64,000 nucleotides of DNA, taken from NCBI GenBank assembly GCA_016710595.1, contig JADJVM010000008.1, positions 1,178,001 through 1,242,000 of the forward strand, written 5' to 3'. The notes beneath the pieces are model-generated. The model was not told where the DNA came from. It ran no database searches and saw only the letters and a program-made list of their open reading frames with translations. Position 1 is the stretch's first letter, and every line of letters begins with the position of its first letter. Source of the stretch: Niastella sp. (GTDB lineage: Bacteria; Bacteroidota; Bacteroidia; Chitinophagales; Chitinophagaceae). The position numbers and the translations under genes are program-made. Below, piece after piece: positions 53,880-62,452 of this stretch.

Positions 53880-55019
53880 TTATTTTAGATCGAATACTAA
53901 ACCAAATCGTAAAGTATTAGATAATGGATTGCGATTGGTACCAGAACCTGAAGGTAACAGGTAAGCAAAGTTTAATCCAAATACATTGTATTTAAGGCCT
54001 GCACCTACTGAGAAATATTTACGATTTCCTTTTTCAGGGCTTTCGTAAAAATAACCGGCACGGAAAGCAAACTGATCTTTGTACCAGAATTCAGCACCTA
54101 AAGAAACAGTTACTTCTTTCATTTCTTCACCGCCACCACCTGGAGCATCACCAAATGAACTGAACCAGCTGCTAACAACACCTTTAGAACGGTAGTCAGC
54201 CAATCCGGCTGAGTCGCCAATGCTTGGAGGAGTAGGAACCAATAATTTATTCAGGTCTAATGCAAAAGTTAGTTTATTGTCTTCGTCAAACACTTTTGTG
54301 TAAGCACCGCCAAGGCCTAAGTTTGCAGGAATAAAATCTTTTTGAGTAGCATCGCTTGTATAAGCAATTTTACCACCCAGGTTGCTTAAAGTAACGCCCC
54401 AGTTAAAACCGGCGCCATTTTCTTTAGCTCCATTATGGAAATAATGTAAATCACCTGCTACCGTACTTCCTTTTTTGTAAGAAGCGCCAGAGCTGGTAGC
54501 TCCATTGGCAAGATCTGAACTAATGTACCGGATTGCGATACCTAAGCCTGATTTTGAACTTAATTTCCTGGAATAGCCTAAGTCTGCACTAAATTCCCTG
54601 GGACGGCCAGAACCTAAAGTGTTGCCAGAGTTATCAGTAAACTGAATATTACCCAGGCTGAAATAACGAACACCTAAAGACAGTGCTTGATTATCATCTA
54701 ATTTATGATAAGCACCTAATGTTAATAAATACACATCATTTAAACCAAGATCTTTTAACCATGGAGTATAGGTTAATGAAACACTTGAGTTTGTTTTAGA
54801 AAATGGAATTTTTCCTAAATTCCAGAAATTAGCATTTGCATCCGGTATAGTGGCTATACCTGCATCGCCCATTCCACCAGCACGTGCATCAGGTGATATT
54901 CTTAAAAAAGGTACAGCTGAAGTTACCACGTTTATAGGGTCAGCATTTTGTGCATTGGCACTCATTACCCCACCCAGTAAGGTAACTAAGGCAGCTAATT
55001 TAAAAGTTGCTTTTTTCAT
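53880..55019 (-). CDS. porV: Type IX secretion system outer-membrane protein PorV
   Basis: The 379-residue protein has a signal peptide (cut after SANAQ) and the PorV start NVVTSAVPFLRISPDARAGG with MGDAGIATIPDANANFWN. It is a 14-strand FadL-type barrel with YSRKLSSKSGLGIAIRYISS, WGVTLSNLGGKIAYTSD and FWYKDQFAFRAGYFYESPEK, and ends in LRFGLVFDLK. PorV shuttles type IX cargo from the translocon to the PorU sortase. porU is not adjacent here. gldJ is divergent across 413 bp. The protein is complete, implying a working type IX system. Confidence 0.93.
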   Translation of the reverse strand: MKKATFKLAALVTLLGGVMSANAQNADPINVVTSAVPFLRISPDARAGGMGDAGIATIPDANANFWNLGKIPFSKTNSSVSLTYTPWLKDLGLNDVYLLTLGAYHKLDDNQALSLGVRYFSLGNIQFTDNSGNTLGSGRPREFSADLGYSRKLSSKSGLGIAIRYISSDLANGATSSGASYKKGSTVAGDLHYFHNGAKENGAGFNWGVTLSNLGGKIAYTSDATQKDFIPANLGLGGAYTKVFDEDNKLTFALDLNKLLVPTPPSIGDSAGLADYRSKGVVSSWFSSFGDAPGGGGEEMKEVTVSLGAEFWYKDQFAFRAGYFYESPEKGNRKYFSVGAGLKYNVFGLNFAYLLPSGSGTNRNPLSNTLRFGLVFDLK

Positions 55020-55432
55020 GCGTTTTGTTTGTCTTGGTTAAGTAGAATTCTTTGAATACTAAATTTAATTTTTAAAAAGGTAAAATTATGAGGAATTATC
55101 TGAAAAAAAACAAAATTATAAAATCATGTTAAATTTTTATTTTACAAATTTGAGATTTTTTGTGCATCAAAACTATTTAAATGAAAGTAAACTACCAAAA
55201 AAAGTCAAATAATAACGGGAAATCAATTTTATTATTATGCCCCTTTTAAATATTTTAACCAGTTTTATGGGGGATTTTAGATGATTTATTTTATTTTTTA
55301 TTGGCATAAATTTAATGTTACAATTTAAAATCCCGGATATTTATTAATAAGAAGTCATTATATTCGCACCTTGTATCACTCCCAAGTACAATAATTAAAG
55401 AAAACCTTTCGTTAAACACTATTAGTAAACGA
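55020..55432. other. Divergent porV/gldJ control region
   Basis: This 413-bp region is very AT-rich and contains no gene. A TATATTCG box near 55350 (close to TAnnTTTG) may serve gldJ, leaving a leader of about 75 nt. Long A and T runs on the porV side may hold its promoter, but no clear -7 box stands out. The size and composition suggest regulation of both genes from here. Confidence 0.45.
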
Positions 55433-57004
55433 ATGCACATGCAAAAAGTAATCTCTGGAAAGATTTTGCTGCTTACAATGATAGCAGCTATTTCACTTAC
55501 AGCCTGTAAAAATGGAGGCTTGTTTGGAAAGAAAAAAGGAAAATCAGCTGTAACCGGCTGGAATTATGATGATAAGAACATGGGGAATTTCCATGTAGCC
55601 AAAGTAAAGTACCCCAAAGCCGGCCCTGGTCTTGTTTTTGTACAAGGCGGTACGTTTGTAATGGGTGCTAAAGAAGATGATGTAATGGGCGATTGGAACA
55701 ATGTTCCCCGCCGGGTAACAGTGCCTTCGTTTTTTATAGATGAAACAGAAGTTGCCAATGTGCATTACAGAGAATACCTGTATTGGCTGGAAAACACTTT
55801 CAGCAATGACACCAACATTGTATATAAAGCATTACCCGATACCCTGGTATGGCGTGAAGAACTGGCTTACAACGAGCCTTATGTAGAGTACTACTTCCGT
55901 TACCCTTCTTATAACTATTACCCGGTAGTAGGGGTAAGCTGGCGCCAGGCTTATGATTTTTGTATCTGGAGAACCGATAGGGTGAATGAATTAAACCTCA
56001 TAAAAAAAGGATACCTGAAGAAAGATGCCGCTAAAAGAGAAATGAAAGGAGCTGGCGCCGAAGGTTCTTTTAATACAGAAACATATTTAATGAACCCTGA
56101 TATGATCCAGGGACGTAACAAACCCAAAAAATCTGACCTAAAAGATATTAATGGCAAACCCCGTAGTACGGTTCGGTTAGAAGATGGTATCTTAAATATG
56201 GGATATCGCCTGCCAACTGAAGCCGAATGGGAATATGCTGCTTATGGTTTATTAGATCAAAACCCGGCTCCCCGTAAAAAAGAAGGAAAAAGCGGTGAAG
56301 AATTATTTAGCAATGAACAAATATATAGCTGGAGCAAAAATCCCAATGGATTAAGAGATAATCGCCGGGGAAGCTGGCAAGGTAGCTTTTTAGCTAACTT
56401 TAAAAGAGGTAGTGGCGATAACATGGGTGTTGCCGGTGGTTTAAATGACCGTGCTGCCATACCAGGCCCGGTGAAAACATTTTATCCAAATGCATTCGGC
56501 TTATATAATATGAGTGGGAATGTGAGCGAATGGGTAGCTGACGTTTACAGGCCCATGACATCCATAGATGCCCAGGATTTCAACTATTTCAGAGGTAATA
56601 AATTCCAAAAATATTACAAGAACAGTTCCGGCGAATATGAAAGAGATAGCTTAGGCCGCTTGAAAAAAGTAGATATTTCTGACGAAGAAGTTAAAAACCG
56701 TACCAATTACCAGCATAACAATGTTATCAATTATTTAGATGGTGATTCTGCCAGCCAGGTGTATTATGGATATGGCGTTACTTCCCTCATCAGCGACCAA
56801 AGCCGTGTAATAAAAGGTGGTAGCTGGAACGACAGGCCTTATTGGTTATCACCAGGAGCACGCCGTTTTATGGAAGAAGACCAGGGAGCAAGCACAGTAG
56901 GCTTCCGTTGTGCCCAATCTTACCTTGGCCCTCCAGAAGGCCCCGGGTTTAAAGATGGTAACATCTTTGCCAAAAGAAAACAAAATAAAAAGAAGAAAAA
57001 ATAA
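55433..57004 (+). CDS. gldJ: Gliding-motility/type IX lipoprotein GldJ
   Basis: The 523-residue protein has a lipoprotein signal (ILLLTMIAAISLTAC). TGWNYDDKNMGNF and GPGLVFVQGGTFVMGAKEDD lead into a formylglycine-enzyme-like (SUMF1) fold: VPSFFIDETEVANVHYREYL, DTLVWREELAYNEPYVEYYF, YPVVGVSWRQAYDFCIWRTD, YRLPTEAEWEYAAYGL, MSGNVSEWVADVYRP and GGSWNDRPYWLSPGARRFM. This order matches GldJ rather than GldK. GldJ stabilises other gliding/type IX proteins and sits with GldK in the periplasmic ring assembly. murF follows as in Flavobacterium, but here a terminator separates the two. An ATG two codons on (55439) is an alternative start. Confidence 0.93.
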   Translation: MHMQKVISGKILLLTMIAAISLTACKNGGLFGKKKGKSAVTGWNYDDKNMGNFHVAKVKYPKAGPGLVFVQGGTFVMGAKEDDVMGDWNNVPRRVTVPSFFIDETEVANVHYREYLYWLENTFSNDTNIVYKALPDTLVWREELAYNEPYVEYYFRYPSYNYYPVVGVSWRQAYDFCIWRTDRVNELNLIKKGYLKKDAAKREMKGAGAEGSFNTETYLMNPDMIQGRNKPKKSDLKDINGKPRSTVRLEDGILNMGYRLPTEAEWEYAAYGLLDQNPAPRKKEGKSGEELFSNEQIYSWSKNPNGLRDNRRGSWQGSFLANFKRGSGDNMGVAGGLNDRAAIPGPVKTFYPNAFGLYNMSGNVSEWVADVYRPMTSIDAQDFNYFRGNKFQKYYKNSSGEYERDSLGRLKKVDISDEEVKNRTNYQHNNVINYLDGDSASQVYYGYGVTSLISDQSRVIKGGSWNDRPYWLSPGARRFMEEDQGASTVGFRCAQSYLGPPEGPGFKDGNIFAKRKQNKKKKK

Positions 57005-57011
57005 ATGATAT

Positions 57012-57040
57012 AAGCCTCCAAATAATGGAGGCTTTTTTTT
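57012..57040 (+). terminator. Rho-independent terminator of gldJ
   Basis: AAGCCTCCA and TGGAGGCTT form a perfect 9-bp stem around AATAA and run into eight T residues in all. It begins 7 nt after the gldJ stop. Confidence 0.92.
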
Positions 57041-57064
57041 GCATGGTATCCTTTATTTTTGAAT

Positions 57065-58342
57065 ATGGAAATACATGAGCTATACCAAATTTATTTACAG
57101 CATCCCAGCATTGTTACAGATACCAGGAAAATACTTCCAGACTCAATATTCTTTGCCTTAAAAGGCCCCAAATTTAATGGCAATCACTTTGCTGCACAGG
57201 CGCTTGAAAAGGGAGCCGCTTATTGTATTGCAGATGAAGATACAGGCATTCAAGATGAAAGAATAATAAGGGTAACTGATACCCTGCAAACCCTGCAAGA
57301 ACTGGCTAAAAACCACCGCTTACAATTTAAAATCCCATTTATTGCCATTACTGGCAGCAATGGAAAAACCACTACAAAAGAACTGGTTCATGCAGTTTTG
57401 AGCAGTACTTTTAAAACCTATACTACGCAGGGCAATCTTAATAACCATATTGGCATCCCCCTCACACTGCTGCAAATAAAACCAGATGCAGAGATTGCAA
57501 TCATTGAGATGGGCGCAAATCATGCTGATGAAATAAAAGGGTATTGCCAATATACGATGCCTACCCATGGGCTTATAACCAATTGCGGAAAAGCACACCT
57601 GGAAGGTTTTGGTAGTGAGGAAGGGGTACGCAAAGCCAAGGGAGAATTATTTGATTACTTACGAATACATAACGGTAGTATTTTCATTTTTAATGATTAT
57701 GAATACTTACTGGATATGAGTAAAGGAATTAAAAATAAAGTTAGTTATGGTACCAATCATGCTGACTATACCGGTATTGCTTTAGATATTAACGGAATGC
57801 TTTGCGTAAAAGTTACAGGGGGCGCACATCTCAACCAGGTACTAACCCAATTGGTAGGCAGTTACAATTTACCCAATGTATTAGCTGCGATAACAATTGG
57901 TAAAACATTTAAAGTACCCGATGAAAAAATTAAAGAATCGCTGGAAGCCTATTCACCGGGCAATAGCCGTTCTCAATTGCTGCATAAAGATGGCAATAAA
58001 ATAATTTTAGATGCCTACAATGCAAACCCAAGCAGTATGAAACTGGCTATTGAAAATTTTGCTTCTTTACCTGGAAATAATAAAATTGTATTTCTTGGAA
58101 GCATGATGGAAATGGGAGACGCTTCAGACTTTGAGCACCAGGCTATTGTTGATCTCTTACTTAAAAAACAATGGGAATATGTAGTGTTGGCCGGGCCGGG
58201 ATTTAAAAAGCTGCCTGCTCCATTTATCCATTTTAATAACAGCGTGGAAGCTGGTGACTGGTTCAAAAAACAAAATTTTACTGCCAGGCAAATTCTTATA
58301 AAAGGATCCCGAAGTATGCAAATGGAAAAAATACTGGAATGA
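57065..58342 (+). CDS. murF: UDP-N-acetylmuramoyl-tripeptide--D-alanyl-D-alanine ligase (MurF)
   Basis: The ATG at 57065 gives 425 residues. The Mur-ligase features are VTDTRKILPDSIFFALKGPK (UDP-binding N-domain), AITGSNGKTTTKELVHAVL (P-loop), GNLNNHIGIPLTLLQI, IIEMGANHADEIKGYCQYT, ITNCGKAHLEGFG and ILDAYNANPSSMKLAIENF. MurF adds D-Ala-D-Ala to UDP-MurNAc-tripeptide in the cytoplasm. The frame is intact. It lies after the gldJ terminator, with a TATCCTTT sequence just upstream of the ATG that may be the -7 box. Confidence 0.94.
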   Translation: MEIHELYQIYLQHPSIVTDTRKILPDSIFFALKGPKFNGNHFAAQALEKGAAYCIADEDTGIQDERIIRVTDTLQTLQELAKNHRLQFKIPFIAITGSNGKTTTKELVHAVLSSTFKTYTTQGNLNNHIGIPLTLLQIKPDAEIAIIEMGANHADEIKGYCQYTMPTHGLITNCGKAHLEGFGSEEGVRKAKGELFDYLRIHNGSIFIFNDYEYLLDMSKGIKNKVSYGTNHADYTGIALDINGMLCVKVTGGAHLNQVLTQLVGSYNLPNVLAAITIGKTFKVPDEKIKESLEAYSPGNSRSQLLHKDGNKIILDAYNANPSSMKLAIENFASLPGNNKIVFLGSMMEMGDASDFEHQAIVDLLLKKQWEYVVLAGPGFKKLPAPFIHFNNSVEAGDWFKKQNFTARQILIKGSRSMQMEKILE

Positions 58343-58391
58343 TTTTCCTTTCACAGGATTTGCACTTACCTTTGCCTCCCTGCAAAAAAAT

Positions 58392-58478
58392 GGAGACGTG
58401 TCCGAGTGGTTGAAGGAGCACGCCTGGAAAGTGTGTATACGGGAAACTGTATCAAGGGTTCGAATCCCTTCGTCTCCG
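58392..58478 (+). tRNA. tRNA-Ser (anticodon GGA)
   Basis: The 87-nt gene starts GGAGACGTGTCCGAGTGGTT and folds with acceptor stem GGAGACG/CGTCTCC. The anticodon arm is CACGC/GTGTG with loop CTGGAAA, giving anticodon GGA for UCC/UCU. It has the long class II variable arm (ATACGGGAAACTGTAT) and T arm AAGGG/CCCTT with TTCGAAT. The discriminator is G, as for serine tRNAs. It stands alone after murF. Confidence 0.96.
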
Positions 58479-58516
58479 CTGTTTTCCTGTTTCAAAAATG
58501 ATAAGTACTTTTTTTA

Positions 58517-58813
58517 TTAATTCCTGTACTCCTTCTTTAATTTATGGTCTAATACAAATGTTCCAAAAGGTAGTAATGAGGCAATAAAAGCACCGGCCGT
58601 TTTTAAAAAGCCCCAATTATACTTTTCCCAAACTTTAATGAGTAAAGCGATATACAACACAAATAACACTCCATGCGCCCACCCTATATAGGTGACAGCA
58701 TGTGGATAGTTATAAAAATATTTTAAAGGCATCGCTATAATAAGTAATACTAAAAACGAAATCCCTTCTGCTATTGCGATCGTTCTAAAGCGGTTCATAA
58801 TTTTCAAATCCAT
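58517..58813 (-). CDS. DUF3817 small membrane protein
   Basis: The ATG at 58813 gives 98 residues; longer starts would overlap tatD. MNRFRTIAIAEGISFLVLL, IAMPLKYFYNYPHAVTYIGW followed by AHGVLFVLYIALLIKV, and LPFGTFVLDHKLKKEY are typical of DUF3817. About three membrane helices are predicted. Function is unknown. It is immediately downstream of tatD on the same strand. Confidence 0.82.
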   Translation of the reverse strand: MDLKIMNRFRTIAIAEGISFLVLLIIAMPLKYFYNYPHAVTYIGWAHGVLFVLYIALLIKVWEKYNWGFLKTAGAFIASLLPFGTFVLDHKLKKEYRN

Positions 58814-58817
58814 ACTG

Positions 58818-59594
58818 CTACACATTTTTATTTTTAAATATTTTTTTTGCATTCATACTGGTTATAGCCGCCACTTCATCTACAGGAATGTTTTTGATTT
58901 CTGCCAGCTTTTTGGCCACTTCTATAATATAAGCACTTTCATTTCTTTTACCCCGATATGGAACCGGGCTAAGATAAGGGGCATCTGTTTCTAAAACAAT
59001 ATGCGCCAGGTCAATATTTTTAATAACATCTTGTAACCCTGACTTTTTATAGGTAAGCACGCCGCCGATCCCCAGGTAAAAACCAGTTTCAATAATTTGA
59101 AGCGCTTCTTCAGCACTGCCTCCAAAACAATGAAAAATACCCCTGAGACCGGTATTTTTATATTTTTTGATAATACCAATGGTTTCCTGCATGGCATTTC
59201 GGGTATGCAATACCAGCGGTATTTGATAGGTTAGTGCCAATGCTATTTGCTTTTCTAATGCTAAATATTGCTCTTTGATAAATGTTTTATCCCAATAAAA
59301 ATCAAGCCCTGCTTCACCAATTGCTGCAAATTCCTTTTGTTTAAGCCAATCTACTACAATTTCCATTTCCTTTTCCCAGTCTTCTTTTACACTGCATGGA
59401 TGGAGGCCCATCATTGAAAAACAACATTGTGGATACTTTTCTGCCAGGCTAACCATTTTAATATGTGTGCTATTATCAATTGCCGGCATATAGAACTCAT
59501 CAACCCCCAAGGTTTTAGCCTTGCTAATGAGGTCATCAATATCGTTATCAAATTCTGCTGCATATAGATGGCAATGGGTATCAATTATCTGCAT
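58818..59594 (-). CDS. tatD: TatD-family metal-dependent deoxyribonuclease
   Basis: The 258-residue protein has the TatD metal sites IDTHCHLYAAEFDNDID, AIGEAGLDFYWD (Glu), PLVLHTRNAMQE (His), GIFHCFGGSAEEA (His) and LETDAPYLSPVPYRGKRNES (Asp). Members are 3'-5' DNases or related phosphohydrolases in the cytoplasm. Length and motifs are complete. It probably shares a transcript with the DUF3817 gene. Confidence 0.93.
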   Translation of the reverse strand: MQIIDTHCHLYAAEFDNDIDDLISKAKTLGVDEFYMPAIDNSTHIKMVSLAEKYPQCCFSMMGLHPCSVKEDWEKEMEIVVDWLKQKEFAAIGEAGLDFYWDKTFIKEQYLALEKQIALALTYQIPLVLHTRNAMQETIGIIKKYKNTGLRGIFHCFGGSAEEALQIIETGFYLGIGGVLTYKKSGLQDVIKNIDLAHIVLETDAPYLSPVPYRGKRNESAYIIEVAKKLAEIKNIPVDEVAAITSMNAKKIFKNKNV

Positions 59595-59633
59595 AATTTA
59601 AAATTTTGAATCTTTTTTCTAAAAAAGCGGGAA

Positions 59634-59757
59634 TTGACAATTTAAAAAAAAATATTTTTTTTTGTTGTTTCAACTTTCATCTCGTAACTTGTTGCCAGTT
59701 TTCATAGGGTACGGATTAAAAACGGGCCAGAGTTTCTACTCAGGCCCATTTTTTTTA
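59634..59757 (+). ncRNA. Possible short RNA gene with its own terminator
   Basis: Between tatD and the deacetylase lies a TTGAC-containing stretch at 59634, then about 20 nt later a T-run ending in TTTG (59661-59664). A GC-rich hairpin with a run of eight T residues follows near 59724-59756. A plus-strand transcript of roughly 85-95 nt would have promoter-like and terminator-like ends with no frame inside. The hairpin could instead end the minus-strand deacetylase transcript, so the RNA is only a suggestion. Confidence 0.25.
59724..59756. terminator. Bidirectional-looking terminator hairpin
   Basis: GGGCC-A-GAG pairs with CTC-A-GGCCC around TTTCTA (one A-A mismatch). A T8 run follows on the plus strand and GTTTTTAA on the minus strand. 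It lies just past the stop of the minus-strand polysaccharide deacetylase gene. Confidence 0.8.
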
Positions 59758-59762
59758 CAGCA

Positions 59763-60392
59763 TTACAAAGCTATTTTATCAAAGCAAAAGCCCTTCTTAG
59801 AAAAATAATTTAAGGTTCTGGGTACAGCAAATTCCATATTCATTTTTGCCTTATCACTATCATGAAATACAATGATAGAGCCAGGTTTACTATTATACAA
59901 TACATTCTGCAAACATCTTTCGGCATTAATACCCGCATCAAAATCACCACTTATAACTGACCACATCACTACCTGGAGTGGTTTGGGTTGATGAAAAATT
60001 TGTTTTTGCTGAAAACGGGTCATTCTTCCATAAGGGGGTCTAAATAAATTGCTATCAATATAGATAGCTGCATCCCTAATATCTGCAAGATAAATTTCAT
60101 CCTTCGTTTTCCAGCCATTCAAATGGGTTTGTGTATGATTGCCCACTGCATGGCCTTCCTGTATAATCCTTTGGTAAACGTCCGGGTATTTTTTTACATT
60201 TTCTCCAATACAAAAAAAGGTAGCTTTTGCCTGGTAATTTTGTAAAACATCTAATAATGCCGGTGTAATAATAGGATGCGGGCCATCATCAAAACTTAAG
60301 TAAAGGGTTTCTTTTTCCTTTGCTGGCATATCCCATATTCTATTTTTATAGACTTTTTTTAACCAGCCCGGAGTTTTTACAAAATAATACAT
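59763..60392 (-). CDS. Polysaccharide deacetylase (NodB homology domain)
   Basis: The 209-residue protein has the carbohydrate-esterase 4 motifs: LYLSFDDGPHPIITPALLD (catalytic and metal Asp), VGNHTQTHLNGWKT (metal His pair), NLFRPPYGRMTRFQQ and IIVFHDSDKAKMN (catalytic His). Such enzymes remove N-acetyl groups from peptidoglycan or chitin-like chains. No clear signal peptide is present, only a short basic start (FVKTPGWLKKVYKNRIWD), so the location is uncertain. It is a single gene, divergent from gltX. Confidence 0.88.
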   Translation of the reverse strand: MYYFVKTPGWLKKVYKNRIWDMPAKEKETLYLSFDDGPHPIITPALLDVLQNYQAKATFFCIGENVKKYPDVYQRIIQEGHAVGNHTQTHLNGWKTKDEIYLADIRDAAIYIDSNLFRPPYGRMTRFQQKQIFHQPKPLQVVMWSVISGDFDAGINAERCLQNVLYNSKPGSIIVFHDSDKAKMNMEFAVPRTLNYFSKKGFCFDKIAL

Positions 60393-60487
60393 GCCCTTCT
60401 TTTAATATTACGATTACAAAATTAATTTAATTTTATTTGCTCTCTTAGATAAAACTGAATCCTAAAATATCAGTATCCCTAACAACT

Positions 60488-60495
60488 TATCTTTG
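60488..60495 (+). promoter_or_regulatory. Bacteroidota -7 element (TATCTTTG) for gltX
   Basis: TATCTTTG is an exact TAnnTTTG match that ends 17 nt before the gltX ATG. The -33 element is not obvious. Confidence 0.5.
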
Positions 60496-60512
60496 CAACA
60501 GAATAAATAAAT

Positions 60513-62042
60513 ATGGAGGATAGAAAAATTAGGGTTCGTTTTGCGCCCAGCCCAACAGGCGGATTGCATTTGGGAGGTGTACGCACAGTATTATATAATT
60601 ATCTTTTTGCCCGGCAACAGCAGGGTACATTTGTTTTACGGATAGAAGATACAGATCAAAGCAGGTATGTACCGGGGGCAGAAGAATATATTTACAAATG
60701 CTTAGCCTGGTGTGGGCTGTTACCCGATGAAAGCCCATTAAAACCTGGCGCATACGGGCCTTATCGCCAAAGTGAAAGAAAACCGTTGTACCTTAAATAT
60801 GCTGAACAATTAATAGCCCGGCAACAAGCCTATTATGCGTTTGACACAGCAGAAGAGCTGGATAAAATGCGCAGTTATTTTAAAACGGAAGAAAATCCCT
60901 CCCCCCAATATGACCGGCATACTCGTATGAACATGAAGAATTCGCTTGTACTTACGGAAGCAGAAACACAACAACTCATACATTCCAACACACCGTATGT
61001 GATACGGATAAAAATGCCTGAAAATGAAATCATTTCTTTTACTGATATGGTGCATGGCGAAGTAAGCTTTAACAGTAGCCTGGTAGACGATAAAGTTTTA
61101 TTAAAAGCAGATGGCATGCCCACCTATCACCTGGCCGTGGTGGTAGATGATTTCCTCATGAAAATTACGCACGCTTTTCGGGGGGAAGAATGGTTAAGTA
61201 GTGCCCCCGTTCATATCCTGCTTTGGAAATATTTGTTTGGTCTTGAATGGATGCCACAATGGGCGCATCTTCCACTTATATTAGGACCACACGGGAAACT
61301 GAGTAAAAGAGATGGAGCAAAATATGGTTTCCCGGTATTTGCCATGAATTGGACAGACCCTAAAACCAATGAATTGACTGAAGGGTTTTATGAAAAAGGA
61401 TTTTTACCCGAAGCTTTCATAAACCAGTTAGCCGTACTTGGCTGGAATGATGGAAGTGAACAGGAATTATTCGATATAAACGAACTAATTGCTAAATTCT
61501 CTTTAGACCGGGTGCATACAAGTGGCGCAAAATTCGATTTTGAAAAAGCAAAATGGTTCAACCAGGAGTGGATTAAAAAATTATCCGTTTCTCAATTGAG
61601 AATTCCCATCAAACAAATTTTTGAAGATAAAGGAATTGCTATACAGGATGAGGATGCATTTGATTCTATTATAGAACTTGTAAAAGACCGTTGCACATTA
61701 TTACCGGATTTTTATATACAAGCTTCTTATTTCTTTAAAAAACCGGAACAATGGGATGTAGCATCAGTAAAACCAAAATGGAATTTAGAAAAGAGTGAAT
61801 TTTTTAATGCGCTTATTAAAAAAATGAATGACCTCCCGCATTGGGAAATGCATGAAATTGAAAATATTTTTAAATCGCTGGCTACCGAAAAAAATATTAA
61901 AGCAGGTGAACTGCAACTTCCTTTTAGAGTAATGTTAGTAGGCGGCAAATTTGGCCCGGCTGTTTTTATGATTGCTGAAAAAATTGGAAAAGATGAAACC
62001 ATTGGCCGGGTTTCTGCAGCATTAAATATCTTTAACGCATGA
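60513..62042 (+). CDS. gltX: Glutamyl-tRNA synthetase
   Basis: The 509-residue protein has the class I HIGH-type motif FAPSPTGGLHLGGVRT, the RIEDTDQSRYV segment, YHLAVVVDDFLMKITHAFRG with EEWLSS, and the KMSKS-type loop GKLSKRDGAKYGFPVFA. The C-terminal anticodon-binding domain is complete. It charges tRNA-Glu. The stop overlaps the start of the B12-binding gene by 4 nt, indicating co-translation. Confidence 0.95.
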   Translation: MEDRKIRVRFAPSPTGGLHLGGVRTVLYNYLFARQQQGTFVLRIEDTDQSRYVPGAEEYIYKCLAWCGLLPDESPLKPGAYGPYRQSERKPLYLKYAEQLIARQQAYYAFDTAEELDKMRSYFKTEENPSPQYDRHTRMNMKNSLVLTEAETQQLIHSNTPYVIRIKMPENEIISFTDMVHGEVSFNSSLVDDKVLLKADGMPTYHLAVVVDDFLMKITHAFRGEEWLSSAPVHILLWKYLFGLEWMPQWAHLPLILGPHGKLSKRDGAKYGFPVFAMNWTDPKTNELTEGFYEKGFLPEAFINQLAVLGWNDGSEQELFDINELIAKFSLDRVHTSGAKFDFEKAKWFNQEWIKKLSVSQLRIPIKQIFEDKGIAIQDEDAFDSIIELVKDRCTLLPDFYIQASYFFKKPEQWDVASVKPKWNLEKSEFFNALIKKMNDLPHWEMHEIENIFKSLATEKNIKAGELQLPFRVMLVGGKFGPAVFMIAEKIGKDETIGRVSAALNIFNA

Positions 62043-62452
62043 AAATAAATCGTCCCATTAGGGTATTGGTTGCCAAAGTAGGCCTGGATGGCCACGACCG
62101 GGGAGCAAAAGTAATTGCGACAGCTTTACGGGATGCAGGCATGGAAGTAATTTATACAGGACTTCGTCAAACCCCGGAAATGGTTGTAAATGCTGCCTTA
62201 CAGGAGGATGTTGATGCCATTGGCGTAAGTATTTTAAGTGGCGCCCACATGACGGTTTTTCCAAAAATTTTAACCCTGATGAAAGAAAAAAATATGAATG
62301 ATGTTTTACTCACAGGGGGCGGTATTATTCCCGATGCAGATATGAAGAACTTAACATCAATGGGAGCAGGTAAATTATTTGCACCCGGTGCCCGCATGCA
62401 CGAAATAGCAGATTACATTAAAACCTGGGTGAAGCAAAATAGAAGTTTTTAA
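62039..62452 (+). CDS. Stand-alone cobalamin-binding domain of the acyl-CoA mutase type
   Basis: The 137-residue protein is a B12-binding domain as in methylmalonyl-CoA mutase: VLVAKVGLDGHDRGAKVIAT (DxHxxG, His supplying the lower cobalt ligand), ALRDAGMEVIYTGLRQTPEM, VSILSGAHMTVFPKILTLM and LTGGGIIPDADMKNLTSMGA. No mutase barrel is fused or adjacent, so it should pair with a separate large subunit, for example methylmalonyl- or isobutyryl-CoA mutase. It is cotranslated with gltX. The stop shares TTAA with the convergent membrane-protein gene. Confidence 0.88.
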   Translation: MKINRPIRVLVAKVGLDGHDRGAKVIATALRDAGMEVIYTGLRQTPEMVVNAALQEDVDAIGVSILSGAHMTVFPKILTLMKEKNMNDVLLTGGGIIPDADMKNLTSMGAGKLFAPGARMHEIADYIKTWVKQNRSF

